Assembly: GCA_001643675.2 (NCBI GenBank)
Contig: LSRY02000059.1
Location: forward strand, 431,362 to 495,361
Length of the DNA stretch: 64,000 nt
Direction: 5' to 3'
Source of the DNA: Monocercomonoides exilis
Lineage: Eukaryota > Preaxostyla > Oxymonadida > Polymastigidae
In this document: positions 24,080-37,800 of the stretch, in pieces
Numbering within the stretch: the first letter of the stretch is position 1
How the letters are laid out: each line of letters opens with the position of its first letter
Notes under the pieces: generated by a model
The model's database searches: none
Told to the model about the DNA's origin: nothing
What the model saw: only the letters and a program-made list of their open reading frames with translations
Made by a program: the position numbers and the translations under genes

Positions 24080-24430
24080 AATGTTTTGCTCAAATGAAAT
24101 AAAATTTTTATTTGTTTTTCGCTTGTGGAATTCCAAGAAAAGAAAAATATATATATGAATTTTTAGAAACATTTTTGCATTGTTTATGTGAATGATAAAG
24201 AAACTCATTCAATTATTCATATAGGAAATTACAGAAAAGGTTGAACTTTTTAATGATGAAGGTTACAAACAGAAAAGTGGATAAAAGTTTTAACACATTT
24301 CATCAACACTTTGACACAATTTAAATTTGTTTGTCAAAACAAACAAATTTTTTTTCGGAAGATAATTCTTATCTCCCACTTCCTGAATGGATTCTTTTGA
24401 ATGTCAAATATGAGACAGAATTCTTTCATA

Positions 24431-25995
24431 CAGTCTGTCCCAAAAAAATGTTGATCTGTCCTTTTTTAATGTTCATCATCCCATGCTTATTAAATAAAGG
24501 ACATACCATATTTTATATTTATTAAATGGATAATAAATAAAAAAAAATTAATTTCATGTAAAAAATGGAGTTATTCCTATATTTTTTGCTAAAACATGAT
24601 CAATGATGTTTATTGTTTGTAATTCAAAAGTTCATTTACAGATTATGCAGCTGTTTAATGTCATATTCTTTCATTATCATTCTCACTCGAATTGGTCTTA
24701 AAAGAGAATATTCTTTTAAAAATCTTTGGATATCTGTTTGTTTTTTTGATGATTATTTATTGATTCGTGTTTATTTCATATTGTGACTTTTTTGAACTAT
24801 TTGAATCAGTTTCTTTTATTCATATGTTTATTTTATACTCCGAACTTGTATTTGTCTGTTTTATTCGTGCTTTTCACTTCTAAATCTCAGAATAAAATTG
24901 AATATTGATTTTTGACTGTTGCGCTTGTTTCATTATTCTTAATTTTAGATATATATAAACAAAGAAAGCGATCAAATATCTCATTGATCACACTTTGGAT
25001 TCAAGAAAATATGATTCATTTTTTCTCACTAATCGCAAGTGTCAACACAAAAGTTTATGAATTTATTTATTTTGTCTCTTTACACATCAAAAATATCACA
25101 AAAATAAAAAATCTTCATTATGATAAAAAATCAAAGTTTTGAAATCAAAATTAAAAGTTCATAATCTTGTTTTAAACAAATAAATTGTCGCTTTCAATAA
25201 TAAATGCAATAATTAAGGAAAATAAAAAGTTGAAGTTATAATGATTTTTTCAACACATAGAAAGCATGAGAAGGATATACTCTGCAATAAAATGACAGAA
25301 CAAATTAGCTTATTTGAAGAATGCACTAAATTGAAGTTTTTTTAAAAACAGGTATTTTGCTAAAATATGGAAAATTTGAGAACAACAAACCGACTGTTTC
25401 TGTTGAATTAACTTTCCGTTTCGCATGCGATAGTTTTTTGACTTAGAACCAATCATGAGGTGATCTTCGATATGTTTCATTATTCAATCTTCACGATATA
25501 TGGGTCATTCTTTTTGAAAAGTCGCAAATGTTTAATTTGCAAATAAATCAAAATTTTCATATTTTGCTCAAATTTCTGTTTCCACTCACCAAACTTCACT
25601 AATATGGAATATATTTTTGGATAATGCTATTTCATTCATTCTGAAGAAATTTTGTGAGTGGAAACAGAAATTTGAACAAAATGTGAAATTATTGATTTAT
25701 CTGAAAATTAAACATTTGCGACTTTTCAAAAAGAATTACCCATATGAAAGATACAAAACCAAAAAGAAAATGCATAAAAATGGTAAATTGAAATTGAATG
25801 ATTATTACGTGCGTACCATTTCTATTTTGTTTATTTTCGAGTCATTTACTCAAAGTGCTCTTAAGCAAAGCATGACATAAACAAAACATATCAATCACAC
25901 TCTTATCATGCAATTTTTGGCATCCTTCATTGATATTGTTGATGGTATGATCAACATAAAAAAAGGACAGATCAACATTTTTTTTGGACAGACAG
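24431..25995. mobile_element. Non-autonomous Tc1/mariner-like element
   Basis: The left terminus CAGTCTGTCCCAAAAAAATG and the right terminus, read inward on the minus strand, CTGTCTGTCCAAAAAAAATG are nearly identical for about 40 bp (continuing TTGATCTGTCCTTTTTT). Each is flanked outside by TA (24429-24430 and 25996-25997), the target-site duplication of Tc1/mariner insertions, and CAGT-type ends are typical of that superfamily. The 1.56-kb interior holds only short ORFs with no recognisable DDE/D transposase, plus an internal hairpin. Confidence 0.6.
25497..25748. repeat. Imperfect hairpin, arms about 95 bp
   Basis: The left arm (about 25497-25594) contains TTTTTGAAAAGTCGCAAATG and the right arm (about 25650-25748) contains its reverse complement. 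The arms continue to GTTTCCACTCAC and its complement GTGAGTGGAAAC, with about 55 bp of loop. It is nested in the mariner-like element. Confidence 0.75.
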
Positions 25996-26635
25996 TAGAA
26001 GATAATTCAATAATTTGTTCCAAGTTTTTTTTTCAATCAAAAAAAGGTTATTCTGACATTTCCGTGCAAAATTGAATATTGAAATATAAAAAAAGTTGAG
26101 AAAAATCTTTGAAAGAGCTGTGTAGAACAAAATTCATAAAACAATATATTTCGTCACATATGTATTCAAATAAAATAACTCTTGTGATCTTTTTCATGAG
26201 TCTATTGTATTTCACAAAGCAAGAGAAGAGCAAATTAACTGGAGATTTGTAATGTTGCAAAATTTTTTTATTATCTTAAGCTTGAAAATAAGGGAGGAAA
26301 AAAATAGTTATTGAATTTTTTGAAAAGTTTTTTAAGCATTATTTTCAGATGAAAGTTAAAATTCAATATTTTTATCACATTTTGATTCAAACTTTCCAAA
26401 TTTCTCTTGGACAAAAATTGAAGTACTGTCAAGCATTTATTAACATGCTGGTGAATTTTGGTTTGTTGGAATGAAATTTTGGATTAATTAACTATTATTC
26501 ATTATCACCTGAAAATAAGACAAATGGAGCTTTCAAAAAAAAAAAAAAAAAAAAATCTTGAAAACGAGAAGTTATAAAAGTGATGTTTTTCAAAAGAATG
26601 AAGATCACTGGGTGATTATTTTTGTTTCCATCTAG

Positions 26636-28273
26636 GGGGCATATTATATCTTGACCTCAAATTTTTATCTCAACCCTTTTTTTTTTATTTTTGCAACTTT
26701 CTGATGCTTTTTTCGAGCACAACAAATGTTTGAAACAAAAAATTAAAAAATTCTCAATTTTATCATAATTATGATTTTCAACTTTCTGTTATTTTATCTT
26801 TTGAACATTTTTTGTTCACAAAAATTGTAATAATTTTTTTAATTCAGTACCCAGATCAAAGACTTGATGGCAATGAAGTGAATGTATTATGCAAAACGTT
26901 TTTAGCCACAACATTTCAATAATATGGGACAAAATATTTGACTTCAGGCATTTTCATTGAAAAATTATGCACTTTAAAATGAACTTTTTTGTTATCAAAG
27001 AAATTGAAAAAAATGGGTTCATTTTTTGAAAAACATGTGAGGTTACAAAACATTTTGTTATTTCATCAATGATGCATGATACCGGATATGAAAATCAAAT
27101 TCATATTGAAATCTGAATAAGTTTAATAATGTTATTAGGAAAACAATTTTTTTATGCTTTGTGCATAAAAAGCTTGAAAGTCCGAATTTTCCCCCATATA
27201 TTCCCGTATTATTATTTTAACTTGTTTTTACTTTTTCAAAATAATTTTAGACATTTTGTTCTTATTTCACTGTTTTTGCTTAAAACACGATTTTTAATAT
27301 AAACAAGTGTTTGTGTCAAATTATGCGTAAATGAAAAAAATATTCAAAATTTTATTTATTGTTTATTTGTATTAAGCATTGAAATGAAAAGGATCTTTTC
27401 AAGAATTTGAACTGAAAAGCAAGTATAGATGATTTTTTTGAAATTCAAATTACCAAACATATTCAAACAAATAAATATTTTGACACACGAGAATCGTTAT
27501 ATTTTTATAATGTTCATTTATCATTTCAAAGAATTAGAAAACAAAAGTTTATTTATTTTGGAAATCGTGTTTTTTTGGAAAATGTGTGAAATGAGAAAAA
27601 ATGTAAATAGTTGGGTGCAAAACCTGCACACTTGACATTTTCTTTTGAAATGCTCTTCCACTTTTATATATGTGAAAGCGTTTGGCATTTTGATGCAACC
27701 AGTGACTTTTTTTGTCCAACATTAAGTCTTTCGAATGAAAAATTAAAAACAAAAATTTTTGATCTTTTTTTATCTTTTTATCAAAAATTTTTGTTTTTAA
27801 TTTTTCATTCGAAAGACTTAATGTTGGACAAAAAAAGTCACTGGTTGCATCAAAATGCCAAACGCTTTCACATATATAAAAGTGGAAGAGCATTTCAAAA
27901 GAAAATGTCAAGTGTGCGGGTTTATGCACAAGTGCGGGTTTATGCACATACTATTAAATAACTAATTGAGGAAGTAAAAAACAAATAAATCAAATAAAAA
28001 AGAAACAGTGTATAATGATATGAAAGCTTAAAACCTCCTTCAAAAAATATTCGATGGAAAAGCAGCAAGTCAATGATCTTAACAAAATTATAATAATCCT
28101 CGATCTTTTTGAAAAACATGAAATATTGAAAAAAAAAATACTGAATAAGGAAATTAAAACATTTAAAACATTTCTGGTTATTTTTTATTAATCACAGGCT
28201 TGCGTAAAGCTAAAAGCATGACAAAAAAGAAAAGGGTCGTGATAAAGAAAAAAGGTCAAGATAAAATTATAGC
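26636..28273. mobile_element. Element bounded by imperfect inverted repeats
   Basis: The left end has ATTATATCTTGACC then TTTTTATCTCAACCC. The right end on the minus strand has ATTTTATCTTGACC then CTTTATCACGACCC, so about 45 bp match imperfectly. The 1.6-kb interior has no coding signal but includes the near-perfect palindrome at 27620-27925. A decayed transposon with a nested foldback insertion is the simplest reading. Confidence 0.5.
27620..27925. repeat. Near-perfect palindrome, arms about 140 bp, loop about 16 bp
   Basis: The left arm runs from TGCACACTTGACATTTTC to AAAACAAAAATTTTTGAT (about 27622-27763). The right arm (about 27780-27921) is its almost exact reverse complement, ending GAAAATGTCAAGTGTGC. 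The small number of differences indicates a recent origin or active arm homogenisation. Confidence 0.9.
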
Positions 28274-28869
28274 CATATAATATCTTACTCAATTTAAGGT
28301 TTTAATGCAATTTTTTCATGCTTTCATAACAAAGGGATTGTTAATAACTTTAACAACTTCAATTTTTTCTTGGAGTGAAAAAATTGTGAAAAATAACTGA
28401 TGTGCTTTTCGTTGCAGTATGCCATATATTTTTTGAGTATATATATGCTAATGAATGTTTCGTAAAAAAAAAAAGAACTTGAAAAATTCTGCGTGCAAAG
28501 AAAGAATCCAACAAGAATCAACCATATTTATTTTAGTGATATAACTCTTTCACTTTGTTAACGTTTGCTTTAATAAATTTTATTTCATCTCTTCAATATG
28601 TCATTTGCTATCCTCACATTAACAACACCTCACCCAAAATATTATTCCATAAAAATTTGAAAAATAATCTTGTTATTTTTTTTAAACAGATATTACAACA
28701 ATAAAAAGTAACTAAACTAATTGTAAAATATTTTAAATTATAAAAACTGAGATTGAGCAACTTTTGTCAGACGAACACATCTCATTCATAATAGAAATTG
28801 TATTCAGGCTTAACTTTCTATTTAAGAATAAGTCTGTAAAATTTGAATTTTCATTGCTTTTATAACATT

Positions 28870-31800
28870 TCACATAACTCGTTGTGACGGAAGCAACAAC
28901 AATAAATCCCTCTTCCAAACATCAAAACGATGCAAAGCAATTGCACACAATCTATTCCTCAGATTGCGAAGCCAAATGCAAAATATCTCCAGTCCACATT
29001 CAAGTTTATCGCTAAATTCTAACGTAACAAGCTCCGAAAAAACACTCCTTAAAATTATACACGACATCCATCTCATTGTCGACCTTATTAAAATCCTAAG
29101 TTCTCTCAATGCAAAATATTCTGCTAATTTCCCATCAAAACAATAGAGAAAAGAAATAGATTGTAATCTTTCTAACGGATATTTTCGTATATTTTTGAAG
29201 CATAGTCCGATAGGAGACCGCTTTGTAACCATGGTATTATTGTTTGAAGCAGTCAACATTCCATATTTATTAACACAGTTAGCATTTACACAAAATGATG
29301 TAGGTACGAAGTCGATATCCTCCTTGCATCCATTTAAAGAAAAATTCATTAATCCAAATGAGCAGCGTTGCCCAATATGTAACTTATGTGAATATGTAGA
29401 TTTCTCTTTGCCAGAAAAGACTTTTTCACTTTCGGTGGTATCAGACCTTTTCACACTTTTATCTGATTTCAACAGTTCTTCTTTTTCTTGCAATGTCTTT
29501 TCAATATCTTCATCAATATTAAGCACTTTCTCATTCAAATATACGGGCATCCACATTGAATTATCCGTTGGATCATTTTCGTCATCTTCAATGAAATTAA
29601 TTTTTATATTCTTTCTTATTGCGTTTGTTCGAATGACACGTTGAAAAGAATTGTGATGAGTTAACGGTTTTTCAGATTTTTTGATTACTCGAATGAATGG
29701 AGTTATTGCATTTTGAAACTTCTCGTTTTTGGCATTGATAGATGTTTCATCACTTTTCAGTTTCTTTTCAGTTTTATTTAAAGAAATCTCAGAAAGATAT
29801 CTCATTTCCCTTTTTCCACTATGATTCACTTCTTCTTTTTCATTCTCTTTGAATAAACAATTTTCCTTCAAAGAATCTTCTTTTTTATTTTGCTTTTCTT
29901 TTTCTCTATCTTCTTCCACTTCTTTTTCTTTTTCTTTTTCTTTTTCTTTGACTTTATCTTTTTCATTGTCTTTCTTTCCCTTGTCATTTATTTTTTCCAT
30001 CTCGATTTCTTTTTCTTTTTCTTTTTCTTTTTCTTTTTCTTTTTCTTTTTCCCTTTCCCTTTCTTTTCTTTTCTCAATTCTCCTCAACCTGTCTCTTTCT
30101 CTTCTTCGTTCTTTTTTTAATCTCTCTTTATCTTTTTTTGATAGCTTTTTATCTTTAAGTGCTTCTTCAATTTGACTACTCCGAATAAGTGCTTTCTCCT
30201 CTTTGCTTTTTAGTAGTTCTTTTTTCCCTTTGTCTAATGACTCTGACTTCTCTTTCAGATTGTTATTTCTTTCATCTTTCTTACTAAGGTCGCGTTGTCT
30301 TCGATATGAAAATGCTGACGAATTCAATTGTTTCATATACTCTTTAAAAAAACGCTCACTTTCTTCTTTCTTCTTCCTTTGCTCATGAAGAAAATACGAA
30401 AATGGAGACGATGTTTCTGTTATTCTATTCTTCGCTACTGGCTTTTGAGTTGCTATCGGCTTGCTCGAATTAGTTTTCTTCACTTCCAAATCATCCTCAA
30501 TATTTGATTGTGAAGACGAAATCTGTGCATTTTCAAGCTTATTTCCTTGCTTTTCTTCATCATCTTTTCCATGTTTGCTAGTTTGAGATCGGGTCAATAG
30601 ATTCTCTTTTTGGAGCCTCTCCACATTTCTCGTAATTATTCGCGAATTGCTCTGTTGAGAATTGTCCTCTTTTGGTTGTTCTTCTTGTATTTTTCTCTCT
30701 TCATTAATTTTAGCTTCAGAAGGTGCTTCAATTGATTGTTCTTCTTTACTCGTGCCTGATGATAATTCTTTTTTTTCTTCTTCCATCTTCTTCAACTTCA
30801 TTATTCTTCGCTTTTCTCTTTTCATTTCAAAATCTTTTTGCCTTTTCAAACGGAGTGCATTGTCTCTTTCTTTTTGGTACCTTCTCTTTTGCTCTCTTTT
30901 TATTGCTGTTTCAATTGCCTTCTCAACTTCAGCCGTTCCAGAAAGCGGCCGAATTTTCACAAACGAATTCCATTCATCCAATGCTCGTTCATTTTTAGAA
31001 GAAAAACGTAACGAAGGCAAAAATAACTTCTCTCCATCATCTTCACCATCATCAACATCTTCTTCACCACTGCCTGTAAACATATCTGGGGGTTGGTTGG
31101 TAGTCGTAGAGACAGATCGTGTTATATGCTTTTTCGGAGTATCTTTTGAATCTTTGGGACCAGATTTTTCTTCTTCATTGAAATCCATTTGAATTTCCAA
31201 TTTTTTTGATTTTATGTTTGAGATAATAATAGATGAAGACGAAGCAGACGAAATCTGAGTCGATGATTTCAATTTTGGAATGGAAATTGATAACATGTAA
31301 TCAAACGACAATGTAGAAGCCAATTTTTTAGCATCAAGCAAATTGATTGAATACATTCCTGGCTGTTTCGTTGTAAATGGCAGAGTCGTAGCAAAATATG
31401 GACAAAGTGACAAAACAGATTTAAACGAAGTTTGAACAGGAAGAATTTCATTCAAGGTAATACGGCACGATGGCGGCTGCAAATTACTATTTCCCATCAT
31501 AACAGAAATAGAGAAGTCTTGCGGTTGGCTGATTGACAAATCTCCATCGACAGACAGCGTTGAAAGAGGTATCGATGATGGAATTTCAGCAAGTTGCGTT
31601 TTTTCAAAGAAAGGCTTGGTTTCCGTATCATCAAATGGCAAGCTAGAAAGTTGTGTTTGATTTCCAGAGGAACTTGCAGAACTTGAAGTCGAAGATAAAG
31701 TCGAAGATGCTCCAAAAAGTGAAGGGCTCTTTGTCAACTGTGATTCTGATGAAGATGGAGCATCCACTCTGTTAATTGTTGTAATGTATCCACTCGCGAC

Positions 31801-34800
31801 AAACACTGGCTTAGTATCAAATCTAACCCAAAACACTGGATCACCAACTCGTAATTGTGAGTCTATGCTGGAAACTTGGATCGATAATGGAATATCAAAC
31901 TGGCAATAAAACGGGTAATTCGACGTTTGTGATGAATCAATAGAAGAAGAAGGCTTCTCGCTGGATGGCGACTGTTGAATGGAATCTGCAGATTTTTCGA
32001 TCGAAGAGCGAGAAAGAATCGAAAAAGGTGATCGAGATGGTGATTTCTTTGATCGATGAGTTTCCTTCTGAATTGCTTGATTTAGCATCGCAGTAAGTTG
32101 GCTAAAGTTGAACGCTGACGGAGGTATTAAAAATAACCAAATTTTCGGTTGATATCGTTTCGAGTACTTTTTATATGTCTTGCTCTTAACTTGCGGAGAC
32201 CGACTTTGAACGACAGCTTCTGGGGGCTCAATGCTTTTGCTTGTTGAAGAAGATCTAGTAATATATTTCGATTTTGGCTCCGGAAGAACTTCTTCACTTT
32301 TTATCACCTTGACAGTCTTCATCTCTGGCGATTTTTCAGGTTTTTCTACAACTTTAACTTCCTTAATCTTTTTGGACTCTTTTTCTTTCCCTTTCTCTTT
32401 CCCTTTCTCTTTTTCTTTCTCTTTCTCTTTCTCTTTCTCTTTCTCTTTCTCTTTCTCTTTCTCTTTCTCTTTCTCTTTCTCTTTTTCTTTCTCTTTTTCC
32501 CTTTCCTTTGCCTTTTCTTTCTCTTTCTCTTTTTCTTTTTCCTTTGCCCTTTCCTTTTCCTTTTCCTTTTCTTTTTCCTTTCCTTTTCCTCTTTCTTTTT
32601 CCACGTTTTTCTCTTTAATTTCAGCAGGTGAAAAGTGGAAGTTGCTTGCACCGACTTGAGGTGAACTTGAAAAATCTTGTTTCAACCACATCATAACTTC
32701 CTCTTCGTTACTAAGCTTCCTGCTCTTGTGCCGTTTTTTCAGAAGAACAGATTCAATCATCCACCCTGGAAGAGTGAAAAACTCTGGAAGAAGATGCAAC
32801 TTCCTTGGATCAACTGTCGGCAACGAGAAATGTGCAGAGCTTTCTGAACGCTTACTTGCAGAAGCAGAATGTTTTGAGAATGAAAATGCTTTTGTGATTG
32901 AAGATGATGACTTTGATGATGAACGCAATTTCCCTGTTTTCACTGGTATTTGAGTTATCTCTTCATCTTTATTCAGCAATTCGATGATGCCAGTATTTAT
33001 ATATTTGTCTTTAAACCCAGGAACAGGAGATTTTATGATGTTAAAATTAACTTGCTCTTCTTTTTCTTTCTTATGCGTCTCTGGCTTTTTTGGCTCTGGT
33101 CGTACAGGCTTTCTCAGAAATAGTGTTGGACGTCGCTGTTTTCTGAAGTATGATTCATTATCATAACTTTTCGGATGAGTCAACTTTGTGCGAAGACCAA
33201 AATGCTCAGCTGCAGCTGAAGAGACTCTCACAGTTTCAACAGAAGACGAAGGAGAAGACAAAGAAGTATCAGATGAAGAGGAAGATGAGCCAGAAGAATT
33301 TGTAAAGTATTTTGATGAAGTATACATCGAAGGCAACTGCAAAGATTCAAGTTCAGTATTTCTTTTAATAGCTGATCTTGTTTGAATGGGAGAAGAAGAA
33401 GAGTGGCGAGTTTTTACTTCTGACACAAATTTCTTCTTTGGCGTATTTCGCTCCTTCAAAGTTTTGCCGTTTGTTTCAACACTTTTAGCAATGGATTCAT
33501 TTGAAGAAGAATCTTCATTGTTTGCTGTTGCATTGTTCGAAGTTTCTGGTAATATGTTTTCTGTCCGAGGTTCGTCTTTGGTCCGCTGTAACGATTCTTC
33601 CTCTGATTTGATATTTTCATTCCCATCTGAAATCATTGCAACTGTTGACAATAAGTTCAAATCTTCCTCTTTTCTGGAACTTAACGGTGTTGATACAGCA
33701 GATAGATCAGATGATTCAGGAAAAGAAGAAGCAGGCAAAGAAGAGTCAGGCTCAGATTTAAGAACAGATGGTGATTGGTTTTGGGCAACTGACTGCTTTT
33801 CATCGGCTGATGTATCTTGTGTTGAATTTGAAGAATTTGAAGAATTTGAAGAACTTGAATTTGGTGAACTCGTTTTCAAGTTTGATTTTGTGACTTGTGA
33901 TGCAGATTTTGGAGAAGTGAAATAGTGATCTAACGAAAGCTGCTTTTGCTTTGGCGTGTGGAATTTGTCTGGGGTCGAGTGAAGAGGCGAAGAGGAAAGA
34001 GACGACATTGAAGTTCCCATTTGCCTCGAAGGTGAAGGAGTCGAGGAAATTGAAGAAATAGCAGATGAATGAGATGGCGACTCAGTCATTGAACGACGAG
34101 TGCTTGTCAATTTTTTTTCTTTTATTGTTTTGCTTTTCTGTGTTTTCTGGGAAGTGGGCTTTGTTTGAGTTATTTTTGAAGGAAGTTCATTTGATTCTAC
34201 GATTGGTGTTGAATTTTGAGTTGTTGCATCTTCAATCTCCATTTTTCCAGTGGTTTCCGTTGCTTCAAATAAAGGTTTAACTTCTTGTTCTTTCACTTCT
34301 TGTTCCTTTTCATCTGCAACTTTGTTTTTTTTCTGTTCTTTTCGGCTGTCCAAAAATTCATCAATCAAATCACAAATCATCTTTCGTTTCAATTTGTAAT
34401 TATTTCGATTCGACAAACGAGTAGAAAAAATATCACTGCAATTCTTGTTGTCAAATTTATTGGATAAAGAAAACTTGTTATTTAACTGTTGCATTCTATT
34501 GATTCCATTCGAAGATTGCTTAATATATGAAATTCCTTGTGGCATGTGCTCAAAAAGCAATTTGCTGTTTGCTACTAATTGATCGGAATAAGACGGAAAA
34601 GAATTCACAGAACTTAAATGAGGTTTATGACTTTTAGTTACGGGAAAAAATGAACTTGCTGTAATAGAATGAATCACTGGATGAAATTGAGGTGAATCAG
34701 CAATCGAATCAATATATGAATCAGAATTTTCGTTTCCGATTGGAATAATCTGTGAATTACTTTCATCAAAAGTCCTTTGATTCATGCTTTTGTCAACGAG

Positions 34801-37800
34801 AACTAGTGGATTGCTGAAATTGACAGTCAAAGGAATTATTCTGGAAGCAGCCACATCTTGCAAAGATGACGAGCCAATAAAACTGGATACCTGCGATGAC
34901 GTAGTGAATGAATGTCGAAAAGGAGAACTTGCCTTCGGGGAAACTGATGAATGATCCAAATATGAAGCAGAAAAATCAGTGCTTTTTTTAATGGTGCTTG
35001 CAGAAGGCGTAGGTTGTATTGAATCTGATGACGGGGAAGGTGTCAGAAAGGGTGAATACGTACTAGAATCAGTGCTACTATTTGGAGTGTTTGTATCAGA
35101 TGGTGAATGAGAAGGCGATAAAAACATTGAATTTTCACAGCTCGCCGATGAAAAAGAAGAATTGGATTGAGATGAAGGTAATGGAACATTTGAGATAGAA
35201 AAGGCTGCAGGTGATGATGCAACCAATGAATTATTTCGAACTGGCGTTGTCAATGGTGATTGAACATAATTGCATGATGAAGGAACAGAAGGCATAGACA
35301 ATTGACTTTCAGATGTGTCTTTGGTTTGCTTAATATCCATAGAAGTTGCACTATCATTGCACGCTTTTTGATCAGTGAAAGAAATTGGCTCAAATGGCAA
35401 TTCAGCAGCAGCATTGTTATCAATTGTGTCTGATCTCATGTTGTTATCTTGTTCCATTCTTTTGTACACATTTGCCATTTCTTCCACACAGGTAAGTGCG
35501 CGATTCAAGCAAGAGTCGAACAGTGCATCACATTGTGCAGCAAATGCAACATCAAACTGGGTGCAGTTGCAAAATGGCTGCAAAAACCTATTGAGAATGT
35601 TCAGAACGTCAGCTGGCACGTTAAAAGAGAAAGGAGATGGCTGAGCAGGTTTCTTTGTTTTGGTTTTGGTTTTTGTTTTTGAGCGAAGAGGAGAAATATG
35701 CGAAATTGTGGATGTTTTGCTGTGTTGGTTTGTGGATGAGTTTGAGGTAAACTTTAAAGGAGAAGATTTGAAAAATGATAGATTTTGTCTGTTTGATGTT
35801 GAACTTTTCATTTCAGAAACAAGTTTTGAAATGTGCTTTTGAGATACAAGATGAGGATTAACCAATGAAATCAGAAGGTCTTGTGGAATAGAAGAGAAAA
35901 AATTTGGTTGCTTTTCTGGTTTTTCAAGCGATAAAACAATATTGTGATTTAGCACTACGGGACGAGAAGGAGTGATAACAGAAGATTGGAATGGCGTAAC
36001 ATTACACGAGTATAGGAGAGGAGGATTAAGTTGGAACTGCTGTAATGAATATTGAGAAAAATCATTATTTTGATTTGATTTTCCGAACAACGAGATGTTT
36101 GATGGTGAATAACCATGAGAATTGATTTCAGATCTGATATTTTGATTGCTGTTACTCCTTCCTGTTGATGAAATAGATTGTGCCTTTTGAGAAATGACTT
36201 TGTGATTAGAAATAGAACCCTTGCGTGGAGGTCTCCCCCTCTTTTTGTGTAAAATGGGTTGAGAAGTGGATTTTTTGATCAATTCCTTTTTCAATTTGGC
36301 TTTTATCTGAGTGGCTGATGTGTTGTGTGGAAGGAGATATTTTCCTTTGATTGATGACGGTTGCAATCGAAGAAGGCGCTTTCCGTTTATTGAGTTATTA
36401 TTTGAGGGCAAAGAAGATTGAGAATTTGCCTCTACTGTTTTTGCGTCTTGTTCAGTCTCGTTTCTTGGCTCATTGATAGAATACAATTCTTCTATTTCAT
36501 CATCTTTCATATCAACAGTTTGGTTCTCCGTTGTTTCTTCTTCTGATTGAACACTTTGTAATTCATCAACATCATTTTCTCGGTTGTCTGCAACTGATTC
36601 AGCAACACAAATGATTGTCTGCTGAGACGAGTCTTTCTCCATTTTTGAATCACGATCCTGCTGCGGTGATGACTTTGGTGTAATAGAAAGCAGTTGGTAA
36701 GGCAGTTGAGATGCTGCAGGTGTAATAATTTGCGTGAATGTTAGTGTGGAAATAGGAGAAGCGTCATTTGCCGTAAGAGCAGTTGGCGCAGTTGTCAAAT
36801 CAGGAACACATGCACTCGATTCATTTGTTTCATGTGTTGCTTGCTCTGAAAGTAATGCATTGTCGTCATCCATAATGTCACCTTCAGATTCATCGGAAGC
36901 GTTATTTGAGGAACTTGCTGACATTTTAGTCTGAAGATCCACATTATCTTCATCGCTAATCTTGTCACTTTGTGTAACATTTTTATCACTCTGATTGATT
37001 TCTTCATTTTCAAGTTCATCAGATCTCATTTGCTGTGAAAGGATTGACTTTTCTGGATCAAATTTCGATAAATCAGTAATTTCATTTGTTTCGTTCATTG
37101 GACTTGCGCTAACATCTTCTTCATTTAAACTGTCTTCACCTTTCATTTCTGTTGTTTCTGTATCCTTCTCATCTTCCAAGCTTATTGCATTCCAATCATT
37201 CTTCGCCTCATTGCTTTCCATCAAAAGCTCTGTTTTCAGCAAGCTGATGAGATACTCACCTTCCCGCTCCTTCTTTGACTTCTTCCCAGAAAATTGCGAA
37301 GTCGGATTGATTGAGATTTTTGAAGTCAAAGCCAAAGATTTCACACACTTCGAATACAACCTCCTGTTTTCAGCTGAATTGTCACTTGCAATAAGAGATT
37401 TCATCTCTTCAACTTCAAACGGAGAGAAAGTGAGAATTCGTGGTGTGTTGGCATTTGATGATTGCTGTGGGCTCAGCTTTACGATTGCTGGTTGCGGAAT
37501 ATTAGTTTGAACTATAAGCTCTTCTGATGGTTTTTCCTCCTTTTTGCTATCCACGTACCTTCTCAATTTATTGTTTTGATAGGAATCCGAGGAAATTGAC
37601 GATGTGAACGAAGAAGACTCTGTGAGAAATCGGATTTCTTTGTTTAATTGCTTCTTCTTTGGGTGCGGACGCTGACTTGTTGCAGATTCAGGTACATCGA
37701 CACTTAAACTACTTTTGTCATCACTCTTAAAAATAGTCATTCCGTTGCTTGACTTATCAGATAAAGTTTCATCTTCATTTTTATCTGATTGTTCTATATT

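Larger units (their letters stand above)
23450..28869. other. 5.4-kb gene-free region rich in inverted repeats
   Basis: No ORF here shows a conserved motif. The region contains three inverted-repeat-bounded intervals (23594-24079, 24431-25995, 26636-28273) and two internal hairpins, listed separately. The rest is A/T-rich sequence with homopolymers, including a run of about 21 A near 26538. Confidence 0.6.

Noticed and set aside
26538-26558. Run of about 21 A as a possible retroposon tail
   Set aside because: No gene-like sequence precedes it and no target duplication was found.
27549-27961. Matching ORFs on both strands around 27.6-27.9 kb
   Set aside because: They mirror each other because the sequence is a palindrome; no coding evidence.
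32346-32659. Opposite-frame ORFs of Ser-Phe or Arg-Lys repeats
   Set aside because: Shadows of the Lys-Glu hexanucleotide tract.
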